Shown: positions 38,146-47,959 of the stretch, in pieces
How the letters are laid out: each line of letters starts with the position of its first letter
Numbering within the stretch: position 1 is the stretch's first letter
Assembly (NCBI RefSeq): GCF_040412085.2
Contig: NZ_CP115920.1
Span: 2,790,001 to 2,854,000 of the forward strand
Direction of reading: 5' to 3'
DNA length: 64,000 nucleotides
From: Vibrio sp. CB1-14
GTDB taxonomy: Bacteria > Pseudomonadota > Gammaproteobacteria > Enterobacterales > Vibrionaceae
Position numbers and translations under genes: made by a program
Notes under the pieces: generated by a model
Seen by the model: the letters and a program-made list of their open reading frames with translations, nothing else
Told to the model about the DNA's origin: nothing
Database searches by the model: none

Positions 38146-39345
38146 TTAATACAGCCACTCAAAGCTAAGTTCAGGCTGCGCCGGCTTTCCCACCTCGGTC
38201 ACACCTTCAGTCACAAATTCTTCGGTCACTGTATCGACTGGCGCTACCGCACTCTCACTCTGTTCAACTGCCAAACCTTGTTCTGATGCGTTTGCCTCTT
38301 CCGTTGCTAGCACTTCGCTGTCTTGAACGGGCGCTTGCACTGGAACCTCGACTGGTGCTTGCTCAAGTTTTTTCACCAAACCCAATTTCAGTACTTCTTC
38401 TTCAAACGCTTCTAGTGAGCCAAGCAGAGACACACGCATTGTCACAACATCACCACTCACTTCAGCTACATCGACTTTAGCTGTTGAGGCTAAGCGGCCA
38501 AGAGCACGCTCAAGTGTGAAAAAGGCATCTGCACTACTCATGCGTGAGAAAGACACGGTAACCATGCCTGCACTCTCTCCAAGCGTCGTCGCTGCATTTT
38601 GAGAGGCATAGTAATCGCTAATCTCATCAATAGCGCTAGCCATAGCCAGTTCACCGGATGTTGAACCCGTCACTGGCGCTAGTGTATTTCTACCTAATTT
38701 GTCTGGCGTTTGGTCGTACAGGGTGTAGCGAAGATTATTGCCTTGCAGACGAATCACCGCAATAGCATCAACCGGGTAGCGCGCCGTTGCCTCGGCAATA
38801 GGGTCGACAAACCCACCCCAAAGATCCGTGGTTTGGATCCCTGTGATATCGTCAAAGTCACCAATTGGGAACGTAATTGGCAACCCGCGGCGATTCGCTT
38901 CTTTTTTCAGCTGGCTAGCGGCTTGTGAGTTACTATGCTCCCAAACGATTGTGCGGTCATAGCCACTGTCTTCCACCAGCCATACCATGACATTCTTACG
39001 ATCAACAGGCCATGACGGTAAATCAGCTTGCGTCAGTAGCGTATTGATTTGCTGGCTATTGAAGCTCAAGCGCATCGCCTGCTCACCATCCACTTGAGTG
39101 TAACCAAGCTGAGTAATGTATTGAGAGCTCTTACCTAATGCCTTTTTGACAACCGGGTTGGACGCTGCATTGAGATCGCCACTGGCCTTAATCAACACCT
39201 CTAACATGCCTTTTTGGCGTGCCAATTCATCGGCATTCGGCTGCTGGGCATCCACCACTACTTCCGTCGAATAGATATCGACTTTTGTCAACGCATACGC
39301 TGGCAAAGCACACGCGGCGGCCAACAACCAAGCTAAATAACGCAT
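38146..39345 (-). CDS. DUF2066-family exported protein
   Basis: The 399-residue product has a signal peptide (RYLAWLLAAACALPAYA) and a DUF2066-like body (EVVVDAQQPNADELARQKGMLEVLIKASGD, QADLPSWPVDRKNVMVWLVEDS), then an acidic C-terminal tail with repeated VPVQAPVQ and EE-rich segments before ending FEWLY. Function is unknown; it is probably periplasmic. The frame allows ATG 39351, but ATG 39345 has AGGA five bases upstream. It is convergent with the DUF2069 operon; the IS lies between them. Confidence 0.8.
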   Translation of the reverse strand: MRYLAWLLAAACALPAYALTKVDIYSTEVVVDAQQPNADELARQKGMLEVLIKASGDLNAASNPVVKKALGKSSQYITQLGYTQVDGEQAMRLSFNSQQINTLLTQADLPSWPVDRKNVMVWLVEDSGYDRTIVWEHSNSQAASQLKKEANRRGLPITFPIGDFDDITGIQTTDLWGGFVDPIAEATARYPVDAIAVIRLQGNNLRYTLYDQTPDKLGRNTLAPVTGSTSGELAMASAIDEISDYYASQNAATTLGESAGMVTVSFSRMSSADAFFTLERALGRLASTAKVDVAEVSGDVVTMRVSLLGSLEAFEEEVLKLGLVKKLEQAPVEVPVQAPVQDSEVLATEEANASEQGLAVEQSESAVAPVDTVTEEFVTEGVTEVGKPAQPELSFEWLY

Positions 39346-39604
39346 AAGCATCCTAAATTACAAACAGATAAGCGGAAATGATAAGCAAGTATGCGTTTTG
39401 GAGCAAGCTCACTACTTCAAGGTTTGGTCAATAAGTGGATTTACTGGCTCGCATCTATGGATCAAATAGTAACTCACTCAAGCTATTGAGATTCAGGCTA
39501 CAAAAACGGCGTTCTCTTTAACTAGATCATTAAGTAAACGATTACAAGATGCTAGAATCCCATCCGTTTTGCTTAACTCTTTTTGACTTGCTTGGAAAAT
39601 CATT

Positions 39605-40846
39605 ATGAAAACGATCTTACAAGGCTCGCAAATGCTGTTTGTCGCATTTGGCTCCTTGGTACTCGTACCCCTTTTAACCGGTCTCGATCCTAACGTAGCA
39701 CTATTTGGTGCAGGTGTCGGCACCTTACTGTTTCAATTAGTAACACGCCGCAGTGTGCCAATCTTCCTTGCCTCTTCGTTTGCTTTCATCGCGCCGATTA
39801 TGTTTGGTGTGCAGACTTGGGGTATCGGTGCCACCATGGGAGGCCTAATGGCTGCGGGGGTCGTCTATGTCCTTATGGGGGCACTAATCAAAGTAAAAGG
39901 CGTGGAAATCATTCACAAGCTACTACCGCCAGTCGTTGTTGGCCCTGTAATCATGGTTATCGGTCTGGGTCTTGCCCCTGTCGCGGTAAACATGGCACTT
40001 GGTAAAACAGGTGATGGTGCCGTTCAGCTTATCGATGGCAACGCAGCACTGTGGATCTCTGCAATCTCTCTTATTGTGACCGTTGGTGTCAGCGTGTTCG
40101 CAAAAGGCTTCCTTAAACTTTTACCTATCGTAAGTGGTATTTTGGCAGGTTACGTAACGAGCCTCTTCTATGGTGTGGTTGATTTCACTCCTGTTGTTGA
40201 AGCATCTTGGCTATCGCTACCTAACTTCACTGCGCCAGAATTTAACATCAACGCGATTTTGTTCATGCTGCCAGTTGCCATCGCTCCAGCGGTTGAACAC
40301 GTGGGTGATATGCTAGCTATTTCAAACGTAACCGGTAAAGACTACCTGAAGAAACCAGGTCTTCACCGCACAATTGCAGGTGACGGCGTGGCTACGATTG
40401 CAGCATCTTTGGTCGGTGCGCCGCCAAATACGACTTACAGTGAAGTAACAGGTGCTGTAATGCTGACTAAAGCATTTAACCCGGTAATCATGACATGGGC
40501 TGCTGTCACCGCTATCGTGCTTGCACTAGTTGGTAAGCTTGGTGCGATTCTACAAACCATTCCTGTTCCAGTGATGGGCGGCATCATGATTTTGCTATTC
40601 GGTTCTATCGCAACTGTTGGTCTGAATACACTAATCAAAAACAATGTGGATCTGCATAAATCACGCAACCTAGTGATCGTTGCGATTACCTTGGTATTTG
40701 GTATCGGTGGTATGGCATTTGGTATTGGTGACTTCAGCCTTCAAGGCGTGAGTCTGTGTGGTATTGTTGCGATTATCCTCAACCAGATCCTGCCTCACGA
40801 TCTTGGTGAGAACAAGGTTGTCGATAACGCTCAAATGGAAGACTAA
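39605..40846 (+). CDS. uraA: Uracil:proton symporter UraA
   Basis: UraA imports uracil across the inner membrane with protons (NCS2 family). The 413-residue product has about 14 helices and typical sequences: LFVAFGSLVLVPLLTG at the start, the NAT-family region PVAIAPAVEHVGDMLAISNVTGKD with the conserved glutamate and histidine, and GAPPNTTYSEVTGAV. It is convergent with upp, its functional partner, which turns uracil into UMP; in E. coli the two are co-directional (upp-uraA). GGAAAA lies before the ATG. Confidence 0.94.
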   Translation: MKTILQGSQMLFVAFGSLVLVPLLTGLDPNVALFGAGVGTLLFQLVTRRSVPIFLASSFAFIAPIMFGVQTWGIGATMGGLMAAGVVYVLMGALIKVKGVEIIHKLLPPVVVGPVIMVIGLGLAPVAVNMALGKTGDGAVQLIDGNAALWISAISLIVTVGVSVFAKGFLKLLPIVSGILAGYVTSLFYGVVDFTPVVEASWLSLPNFTAPEFNINAILFMLPVAIAPAVEHVGDMLAISNVTGKDYLKKPGLHRTIAGDGVATIAASLVGAPPNTTYSEVTGAVMLTKAFNPVIMTWAAVTAIVLALVGKLGAILQTIPVPVMGGIMILLFGSIATVGLNTLIKNNVDLHKSRNLVIVAITLVFGIGGMAFGIGDFSLQGVSLCGIVAIILNQILPHDLGENKVVDNAQMED

Positions 40847-40860
40847 TTCCTACTGATACA

Positions 40861-40889
40861 AAAAAGGCTGACCAGTTGTCAGCCTTTTT
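40861..40889. terminator. Bidirectional terminator between uraA and upp
   Basis: A 12-bp stem (aaaaaggctgac / gtcagccttttt) with a 5-nt loop serves both convergent genes. Confidence 0.9.
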
Positions 40890-40922
40890 ACTATTTCCTA
40901 TTTACAAGCAGAAAGTCGGAAC

Positions 40923-41549
40923 TTATAGCGTACCGAAGATCTTGTCACCCGCATCACCTAGACCAGGTACGATGTAGCCCTTGTCGTTTAGGCATTCATC
41001 GATAGCGGCTGTGTATAGCTCAACATCAGGATGTGCTTTTTCTAGTGCTTCGATACCTTCTGGTGCAGCAACCAATACTAGAACTTTAATGTGCTTACAG
41101 CCTTTCTCTTTTAGAAGGTCGATAGTCGCGATCATTGAACCACCCGTTGCTAGCATTGGGTCAACAACAAGAGCGATACGCTCGTCAATGTTTGATGCTA
41201 GCTTGTTAAAGTATGGCACTGGCTCAAGTGTTTCTTCATCACGATAGATACCAACCACACTAATACGTGCGCTAGGCATGTGCTCAAGAACGCCGTCCAT
41301 CATACCAAGGCCTGCACGCAGGATTGGCACTACGGTCACTTTCTTGCCTTTGATTTGGTCAACTTCAACTGGGCCGTTCCAACCTTCAATCGTTACTTTC
41401 TCAGTTTCAAAGTCTGCTGTCGCTTCGTACGTTAACAAGCTACCCACTTCCGTCGCAAGCTCGCGGAAACGCTTGGTGCTAATGTCCCCTTCACGCATCA
41501 AACCAAGCTTGTGTTTTACTAGGGGGTGTTTAACTTCAACAACTTTCAT
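40923..41549 (-). CDS. upp: Uracil phosphoribosyltransferase
   Basis: Upp makes UMP from uracil and PRPP in pyrimidine salvage. The 208-residue product matches E. coli Upp almost residue for residue at the start ([19 protein letters not shown]) and has the PRPP loop [19 protein letters not shown] and the end [13 protein letters not shown]. The open frame reaches 41564, but ATG 41549 has GGAG upstream and the family start. Its uracil probably comes through UraA, encoded next door. Confidence 0.97.
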   Translation of the reverse strand: MKVVEVKHPLVKHKLGLMREGDISTKRFRELATEVGSLLTYEATADFETEKVTIEGWNGPVEVDQIKGKKVTVVPILRAGLGMMDGVLEHMPSARISVVGIYRDEETLEPVPYFNKLASNIDERIALVVDPMLATGGSMIATIDLLKEKGCKHIKVLVLVAAPEGIEALEKAHPDVELYTAAIDECLNDKGYIVPGLGDAGDKIFGTL

Positions 41550-41711
41550 TTCCAACTCCGGCAAAATTTCACAAAACCTGCAAATTATACATGGTTTCTT
41601 TAACTATTTCAGTTAGCAATGTGGGCAAAGTGGTATTTGTACGCAATAAAATGTCACAACAGACTGTAAATACACAGATTGATGCTTCGAGGAAATAGTT
41701 TGTATTTTCTT

Positions 41712-41727
41712 ACGCAAACGTTTTCCT
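41712..41727 (+). promoter_or_regulatory. PurR operator before purM
   Basis: ACGCAAACGTTTTCCT matches 13 of 16 positions of the PurR consensus ACGCAAACGTTTGCGT. It overlaps the likely -35 of a promoter with -10 TAGAAT (41746-41751), so bound PurR with guanine or hypoxanthine would repress purMN. Confidence 0.85.
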
Positions 41728-41792
41728 TTTTGGATAAACCCCTGTTAGAATAGCGCCGCTTTCACATCCATTTATTTATCGAGGACTGTCCC

Positions 41793-42833
41793 GTGAGCGG
41801 AAACAACACTTCCCTAAGCTATAAAGACGCTGGTGTAGATATTGATGCAGGTAACGCATTAGTTGACCGTATTAAAGGCGCGGTTAAGCGCACTCGTCGC
41901 CCTGAAGTAATGGGAGGCATCGGTGGATTTGGTGCTTTATGTGAGTTGCCAACAAAATACAAACACCCGGTATTGGTATCTGGTACTGACGGTGTAGGTA
42001 CTAAACTGCGCCTAGCCCTAGACATGAACAAGCACGACACCATCGGTATCGACCTGGTTGCTATGTGTGTGAACGACCTGATTGTTCAAGGTGCTGAGCC
42101 GCTATTCTTCCTCGACTACTATGCAACGGGCAAGCTTGACGTTGATACTGCAGCTGACGTGGTATCCGGTATTGCCGAAGGCTGTATCCAAGCAGGCTGT
42201 TCACTCATTGGTGGTGAAACTGCAGAAATGCCAGGCATGTATGAAGGTGAAGACTACGACGTTGCAGGTTTCTGTGTAGGTGTCGTTGAAAAAGAAGACG
42301 TCATCGACGGTACAAAAGTCGCTGCTGGTGATGCACTTATTGCCGTGGGTTCAAGCGGCCCACACTCAAATGGCTACTCGCTTATCCGTAAGATCCTAGA
42401 AGTATCTGGCGCAGATAAAAACGAGAAACTAGGTGAGCGCACTATCGGTGAGCACCTACTAGAGCCAACTAAAATTTATATCAAATCAGCTCTTAAGATG
42501 ATCGCTGAACACGATATCCATGCCATTTCTCACATTACTGGCGGCGGTTTCTGGGAAAACATCCCACGCGTACTGCCAGAAGGCACTAAAGCTGTTATCG
42601 ACGGTACTAGCTGGGAATGGCCTGCTATCTTCAACTGGCTACAAGAGAAAGGCAACGTTGATACGTTCGAAATGTACCGCACTTTCAACTGTGGTGTAGG
42701 TCTTGTTGTTGCTCTTCCTAAAGCACAAGCAGATGCAGCGGTTGAACTTCTAAAAGCAGAAGGCGAGAACGCATGGGTTATTGGTGAGATCGCAACTGCA
42801 GAAGCTGGTGAAGAGCAAGTAGAGATCAATTAA
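41793..42833 (+). CDS. purM: Phosphoribosylformylglycinamidine cyclo-ligase
   Basis: PurM closes the imidazole ring to form aminoimidazole ribonucleotide, step five of purine synthesis. The 346-residue product has the family's [38 protein letters not shown] and [16 protein letters not shown] blocks. Translation starts at GTG 41793 ([20 protein letters not shown]), with GAGGA about seven bases upstream and close agreement with the E. coli N-terminus. purN follows after 4 bp. A PurR site lies upstream. Confidence 0.97.
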   Translation: MSGNNTSLSYKDAGVDIDAGNALVDRIKGAVKRTRRPEVMGGIGGFGALCELPTKYKHPVLVSGTDGVGTKLRLALDMNKHDTIGIDLVAMCVNDLIVQGAEPLFFLDYYATGKLDVDTAADVVSGIAEGCIQAGCSLIGGETAEMPGMYEGEDYDVAGFCVGVVEKEDVIDGTKVAAGDALIAVGSSGPHSNGYSLIRKILEVSGADKNEKLGERTIGEHLLEPTKIYIKSALKMIAEHDIHAISHITGGGFWENIPRVLPEGTKAVIDGTSWEWPAIFNWLQEKGNVDTFEMYRTFNCGVGLVVALPKAQADAAVELLKAEGENAWVIGEIATAEAGEEQVEIN

Positions 42834-42837
42834 TTTC

Positions 42838-43476
42838 ATGAAGAATATCGTTGTTTTAGTTTCAGGTAATGGAACCAACTTACAGGCCATTATTGATGCC
42901 TGTGAGTCGACTATCTCGAATGCGAAAGTGCGTGCTGTTTTTTCTAACAAAGAATCGGCATTTGCACTGGAACGTGCGCGTAATGCTGGCGCCGAGGCGG
43001 AATTTCTCGACCCTAAGCTAAGCGAAACACGAGAAGCATTTGATGCTGAATTGATGCGTCGAATCGATGTGCACAATCCTGATCTATTAGTACTAGCGGG
43101 CTATATGCGTATTCTTAGTGGTGAGTTTGTTCGTCACTATATGGGTCGAATGATTAACATTCACCCATCATTATTGCCTAAGTATCCAGGTTTGAATACG
43201 CATCAACGTGCGATCGATAACTGCGATGAACACCACGGCACCAGTATCCACTTCGTTACAGAAAAGCTGGATGGTGGGCCGATTGTTCTGCAGGCGAAGG
43301 TCCCTGTGTTCGATGACGATACGGTTGAAACACTAGAGCAACGAGTTCAAAGCCAAGAGCATAAGATTTACCCATTGGTAGTGAAATGGTTTGTCGAAGA
43401 TCGCTTGGTCATGGATGGAAGTAGAGCCCTATTAGATGGTGTCGCTCTTGGGCCACAAGGCTATGCAGACAAATAG
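42838..43476 (+). CDS. purN: Phosphoribosylglycinamide formyltransferase
   Basis: PurN transfers a formyl group from 10-formyl-THF to GAR, step three of purine synthesis. The 212-residue protein has the N-terminal LVSGNGTNLQAIIDAC substrate loop, LAGYMRILS, the catalytic INIHPSLLPKYPGLNTHQRAI (Asn and His) and HGTSIHFVTEKLDGGPI with the catalytic Asp. It forms a purM-purN operon with only 4 bp between the genes. Confidence 0.96.
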   Translation: MKNIVVLVSGNGTNLQAIIDACESTISNAKVRAVFSNKESAFALERARNAGAEAEFLDPKLSETREAFDAELMRRIDVHNPDLLVLAGYMRILSGEFVRHYMGRMINIHPSLLPKYPGLNTHQRAIDNCDEHHGTSIHFVTEKLDGGPIVLQAKVPVFDDDTVETLEQRVQSQEHKIYPLVVKWFVEDRLVMDGSRALLDGVALGPQGYADK

Positions 43477-43509
43477 CTAAACCACGATACGGCTGTATAA
43501 ACCAATCAA

Positions 43510-43541
43510 AAAAAGCGAGTGATGTTCATCACTCGCTTTTT
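43510..43541 (+). terminator. Terminator of purMN
   Basis: aaaaagcgagtgat / atcactcgcttttt, 14-bp stem with a 4-nt loop, flanked by A and T runs. It may also serve yafJ in the opposite direction. Confidence 0.9.
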
Positions 43542-43583
43542 CATTTTTCTAACCACGTTTTAAGAACGGCATAGCTGTACGAA

Positions 43584-44426
43584 CTACAACGGCTCTATAG
43601 GTGCTTGGCTTTTGGGCTTAGCTTCTGCAAATTCTACGTCTACAAGCTTATCCACATTACCACCAACACGCTCACCAAAGTGGAACAGGTTATATTCTCC
43701 TGGCTTCATTCGATGCCACGTTTCATTACCTGTTAACGGCTGAGTTGCCACGACCGAAACAACATCATTCGGGGTCGTCTCTTCTTGAAAGTTAATCGTG
43801 ACATCTTCATCCAATAAAGTTGCTTTACCAAACGGTGCTTTTCGCGTAATCCAATAAAGGTGATTGGTGCAATAAGTCATGACGTATTCACCATCACTCA
43901 GCAGCATGTTATAGACACCAAGCTCCCTTAGCTCGTCGCAACATTCTGCTACGTAGGCGAACATTGCCTCCATATCTTGCGGTGGCTCTGGAAAGCGCAG
44001 TTCTAGCTTTTGAAGCAACCAACAAAACGAGAGCTCGCTGTCCGTTTCACCCACGGGTCGAAAATGCCCCGTATTAAGTTTCTGGTAATCCGTTAACTGA
44101 CCGTTGTGAGCAAAGGTCCAATAACGCCCCCACAACTCTCGAGTAAACGGGTGGGTGTTTTCCAAATTCACTTGGCCACGGTTGGCTTGTCGGATATGAC
44201 TCACCACAGATCGACTTTTAATCGGATAGCTTTGTACCAGCTCAGCTATCTTCGAATCGCAGCTTGGCTGCGGATCTTTAAAGGTGCGAAAACCTTTCCC
44301 TTCATAGAAGGTGATCCCCCAACCATCTTTGTGAGGGCCAGTATTACCGCCCCGTTGAATTAGACCGGTAAAGCTAAAACAAATATCTGTTGGCACATTG
44401 GCGCTCATGCCAAGCAATTCACACAT
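43584..44426 (-). CDS. yafJ: Class II glutamine amidotransferase-like protein YafJ
   Basis: The 280-residue protein begins MCELLGMSANVPTD, so cysteine 2 would be the N-terminal nucleophile of an Ntn-type glutaminase after Met removal. It also carries KDGWGITFY, HIRQANRG and WTFAHNGQL, typical of this domain. It has no synthase domain, so the acceptor substrate is unknown. It lies 49 bp downstream of gmhA in the same direction, as in E. coli, and the two are likely one operon. Confidence 0.9.
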   Translation of the reverse strand: MCELLGMSANVPTDICFSFTGLIQRGGNTGPHKDGWGITFYEGKGFRTFKDPQPSCDSKIAELVQSYPIKSRSVVSHIRQANRGQVNLENTHPFTRELWGRYWTFAHNGQLTDYQKLNTGHFRPVGETDSELSFCWLLQKLELRFPEPPQDMEAMFAYVAECCDELRELGVYNMLLSDGEYVMTYCTNHLYWITRKAPFGKATLLDEDVTINFQEETTPNDVVSVVATQPLTGNETWHRMKPGEYNLFHFGERVGGNVDKLVDVEFAEAKPKSQAPIEPL

Positions 44427-44475
44427 TGAGTTCCCTACTCTTTTGATTCCTAGTTGTCATCACAATAGCAAGCGG

Positions 44476-45051
44476 CTATTCCATCTCTTTTTCAACCAGC
44501 TGGATGATGATGTGGATGATTTTAATATGGACTTCTTGAATGCGGTCAGCGTAACCAAAGTGTGGTACGCGAATTTCAATATCCGCCAGACCCGCCATTT
44601 TACCGCCATCTTTACCCGTTAAAGCAATGGTTTTCATACCTTTTGCTTTCGCCGCATCTATCGCCTTAAGAATATTACCAGAGTTACCAGACGTTGATAG
44701 ACCAAACAGCACGTCACCACGGCGACCTACTGCTTCTACGTAACGAGAAAAGACAAAGTCGTATCCGAAATCGTTACTCACACAAGAAAGGTGGCTAGGA
44801 TCAGAAATCGCAATACCAGCGTAACCCGGACGGTTTTCACGATAGCGACCCGTCAACTCTTCAGCAAAGTGCATGGCATCACAGTGCGAACCACCATTAC
44901 CACAAGACAGCACTTTACCCTCTTGCTTAAAAGAATCAGCGATCATCTTCGCAGCTGCTTCAATCTGAGCAATGTTGTGGTCGTCACTTAAGAATTTATT
45001 CAGTACTTCAGCAGCTTCAGTTAGCTCATTTCTAATCAAGTCTTGGTACAT
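44476..45051 (-). CDS. gmhA: Sedoheptulose-7-phosphate isomerase
   Basis: GmhA makes D-glycero-D-manno-heptose 7-phosphate, the first step of ADP-heptose synthesis for the LPS inner core. The 191-residue product has the SIS fold with [39 protein letters not shown] and the zinc/active-site histidine region near the end ([17 protein letters not shown]). AGAGAAC lies before the ATG. It is divergent from fadE, a neighbourhood shared with E. coli. Confidence 0.97.
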   Translation of the reverse strand: MYQDLIRNELTEAAEVLNKFLSDDHNIAQIEAAAKMIADSFKQEGKVLSCGNGGSHCDAMHFAEELTGRYRENRPGYAGIAISDPSHLSCVSNDFGYDFVFSRYVEAVGRRGDVLFGLSTSGNSGNILKAIDAAKAKGMKTIALTGKDGGKMAGLADIEIRVPHFGYADRIQEVHIKIIHIIIQLVEKEME

Positions 45052-45385
45052 AGTGTTGTTCTCTTTGTTTTTTCGCCATACCTATGCGATGGCTGTTGAT
45101 TCTGAGTTTACCTATAAACCGTCAACTCTGTCGATAGATGGCATATGACCACGGCACCAATTTCATCATTATTGTTGCTCAAATTGACCTTTGGCAGACA
45201 AAGTGCTGCCTAGGCCGCTTATTTTGCAATCAACTAGAGCAATTACTTGACAGATTTTACATCTGTGCAATATTTTAATTACAATTATTACTGGTACGAC
45301 CTCTTACCTTCAACGTACAGATAAGAGTCAGTGCCACCGCAAACTGACCCAAAACAACAATAAGTACCTAGATAAAGGAACCATC
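45052..45385. other. gmhA / fadE divergent intergenic region
   Basis: This 334-bp gap contains the fadE promoter and FadR-like site (45247-45305). A 6-bp dyad ACAGAT-TTTAC-ATCTGT lies between the promoter hexamers (45250-45266). I do not see a gmhA promoter with confidence and find no small gene. Confidence 0.5.
45247..45305 (+). promoter_or_regulatory. fadE promoter with FadR-like operator
   Basis: TTGACA (45247-45252) and TATTTT (45271-45276) are 18 bp apart. TACTGGTACGACCTCTT at 45289-45305 matches 12 of 16 defined positions of the FadR consensus and sits just past the transcription start, where FadR would repress without acyl-CoA. Confidence 0.7.
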
Positions 45386-47830
45386 ATGGACATCTTGCTC
45401 TCTCTCGTCGCCTTACTCGGCGCTATTGGTATCAGCTTTTATCAACGAGCGTCGCTGGCAAAATCCCTTTTGTTAATCACCTCAGCAATGGTGCTTGGCA
45501 CGCTACTGAGTGTATTCGGTGCTATCTCATGGGCGCTCTATATCGCCACTGTGGCCGTGCTGTGTCTACCATCGATTAGACAATCACTTGTCTCTGCTAA
45601 AGCGCTCGCAATGTTCAAAAAAGTCCTCCCTGCTATGTCGCAAACCGAGAAAGAAGCTCTGGATGCAGGCACGGTTTGGTGGGAAGCGGAACTATTTAAA
45701 GGTAAGCCTGATTGGCAAAAGCTGCAAAACATCACTCCATCAAAGCTCACAGAAGAAGAACAAGCTTTTCTAGACGGCCCTGTCAATGAAGTGTGTGCGA
45801 TGATCAACGATTACCAAATCACCCACGAACTGGCGGATCTTCCACCAGAGATTTGGCAATACCTAAAAGACAATAAATTCTTCGCGATGATCATCAAAAA
45901 GCAGTATGGCGGTCTTGAATTTTCCGCTTACGCACAGTCTTGCGTGCTGCAAAAACTGTGTGGCGTATCGAGCGTTGTCTCGTCAACAGTAGGCGTGCCG
46001 AACTCATTAGGTCCAGGTGAGCTTCTGCAGCACTATGGCACAGAAGAACAAAAAGACTACTACCTGCCAAGACTTGCCCTTGGTAAAGAGATCCCATGTT
46101 TTGCCCTAACCAGTCCAGAAGCGGGCTCTGATGCGGGCTCGATTCCAGACTTTGGCGTCGTGTGTAAAGGTCAATGGGAGGGCAAAGAAGTATTGGGTAT
46201 GAAGCTCACTTGGAACAAGCGTTATATTACCCTCGCGCCAGTAGCCACTGTGCTGGGTCTTGCTTTCAAACTGAGAGACCCTGACGCTCTGTTAGGTGAC
46301 AAAGAAGATCTTGGCATTACCTGTGCTCTTATCCCGACTCACCTAAAAGGAGTGGAAATCGGAAATCGCCACTTCCCACTTAATGTACCTTTCCAGAATG
46401 GTCCAACCCAAGCTAACGAGCTCTTTGTTCCGATCGATTTCATTATTGGTGGCCAGAAGATGGCCGGCCAAGGCTGGCGCATGTTGGTAGAATGTTTGTC
46501 TATTGGCCGTGGTATCACCCTGCCATCAAGCTCAACGGGTGGCATCAAGACTGCGGCTCTCGCAACCGGCGCTTACGCTCGCATTCGTCGTCAATTTAAA
46601 CAGCCTATCGGTCACATGGAAGGCATTGAAGAGCCACTAGCACGCCTAGGTGGCAATGCGTACGTGATGGACGCAGCAAGTCACCTAACCGTGACAGGCA
46701 TCGACCTAGGGGAAAAACCATCGGTTATCTCCGCCATCGTTAAATACCACTGTACTCATCGAGGACAGCGCAGCATCATCGACGCGATGGACATTGTTGG
46801 CGGTAAAGGTATATGTCTTGGTCCTTCAAATTTCCTCGGTCGTGGCTACCAAGGCGCGCCCGTAGCCATTACGGTAGAAGGTGCCAATATCTTAACTCGC
46901 TCGATGATCATCTACGGTCAAGGTGCCATTCGCTGTCATCCTTACGTGTTGGAAGAAATGGAAGCCGCTCACTCAACGGCTTCAAATGCCGTGAACAAGT
47001 TTGATAAAGCATTAGCCGGTCACGTTGCCTTTACAGTGAGTAACCTAGTGCGCAGTTTCTGGCTAGGTCTAACCGATGGTCGTGGTTCTTCTGCACCCCA
47101 TAAAGATGTCACTACACGTTACTACCAACAGCTCAACCGTTACAGCGCGAACTTAGCTCTACTATCGGATGTCTCCATGGCCGTACTTGGCGGCTCACTG
47201 AAACGCAAAGAGCGCTTATCTGCTCGCCTAGGCGATATCTTGAGTCAGCTTTACCTAAGCAGCGCAACGCTTAAACGCTATGACGTTGAAGGACGCAACA
47301 GTGAAGATTTACCTATGCTGCACTGGGGCATGCAAGATAGCTTGCTGCAAGCCGAGCAGGCATTGGATGACTTCTTAGCGAATTTCCCGAACAAAGTCAT
47401 TGGCCGTCTATTGCGCATAATTGTTTTACCGTTTGGCACAGTACGTAAAGCGCCGTCTGACAAACTAGACAGCCAGGTTGCGCGTATTCTGCAAACTCCT
47501 AGCGCAGCACGTACCCGTTTAGGTTATGGTCAGTACTTCGAACCAACTGAGTACAATGCGGTTGGTCGCATTGAGCAAGCGCTAGACATAATTCTACGCG
47601 CCGAGCCTGTGTTTACTAAAGTGTGTAAAGCCATTGAGCAGCGTCGTCCATTTACCCAACTGGATAAAATAGCGGCAATTGGCTTAGAGAAAGGCATCAT
47701 TACTCAAGAAGAAGCACAGCTGTTGACCACAGCAGAAGCGCATCGTCTATACACCATTAACGTTGATGACTTCTCACCGGAGGAACTGGCAGCAAAGCCC
47801 GTTTATCCAGCAATGGAGGAAGTTGCGTAA
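45386..47830 (+). CDS. fadE: Acyl-CoA dehydrogenase FadE
   Basis: FadE catalyses the first oxidation of fatty-acid beta-oxidation, passing electrons to the respiratory chain from FAD. The 814-residue product has the same length as E. coli FadE. It begins with two membrane helices (about 1-55), then the acyl-CoA dehydrogenase core ([63 protein letters not shown]) and a long C-terminal domain. AAAGGAACC precedes the ATG. FadR control is suggested by the operator upstream. It is monocistronic, ending at 47856-47887. Confidence 0.97.
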   Translation: MDILLSLVALLGAIGISFYQRASLAKSLLLITSAMVLGTLLSVFGAISWALYIATVAVLCLPSIRQSLVSAKALAMFKKVLPAMSQTEKEALDAGTVWWEAELFKGKPDWQKLQNITPSKLTEEEQAFLDGPVNEVCAMINDYQITHELADLPPEIWQYLKDNKFFAMIIKKQYGGLEFSAYAQSCVLQKLCGVSSVVSSTVGVPNSLGPGELLQHYGTEEQKDYYLPRLALGKEIPCFALTSPEAGSDAGSIPDFGVVCKGQWEGKEVLGMKLTWNKRYITLAPVATVLGLAFKLRDPDALLGDKEDLGITCALIPTHLKGVEIGNRHFPLNVPFQNGPTQANELFVPIDFIIGGQKMAGQGWRMLVECLSIGRGITLPSSSTGGIKTAALATGAYARIRRQFKQPIGHMEGIEEPLARLGGNAYVMDAASHLTVTGIDLGEKPSVISAIVKYHCTHRGQRSIIDAMDIVGGKGICLGPSNFLGRGYQGAPVAITVEGANILTRSMIIYGQGAIRCHPYVLEEMEAAHSTASNAVNKFDKALAGHVAFTVSNLVRSFWLGLTDGRGSSAPHKDVTTRYYQQLNRYSANLALLSDVSMAVLGGSLKRKERLSARLGDILSQLYLSSATLKRYDVEGRNSEDLPMLHWGMQDSLLQAEQALDDFLANFPNKVIGRLLRIIVLPFGTVRKAPSDKLDSQVARILQTPSAARTRLGYGQYFEPTEYNAVGRIEQALDIILRAEPVFTKVCKAIEQRRPFTQLDKIAAIGLEKGIITQEEAQLLTTAEAHRLYTINVDDFSPEELAAKPVYPAMEEVA

Positions 47831-47855
47831 TCGCTGATTAACGTACAAACAAAAC

Positions 47856-47887
47856 AAAGCCAGCAAGGGAAACCTTGCTGGCTTTTT
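47856..47887 (+). terminator. Terminator of fadE
   Basis: A perfect 13-bp stem (aaagccagcaagg / ccttgctggcttt) closes on a GAAA tetraloop and is followed by Ts. Confidence 0.93.
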
Positions 47888-47959
47888 AATTGACAACTTT
47901 TGGTATATAGCTTTCAGTGTATCGTTTTTTAGTCTGTCGCTATTTGGCCAAGGCTAATA

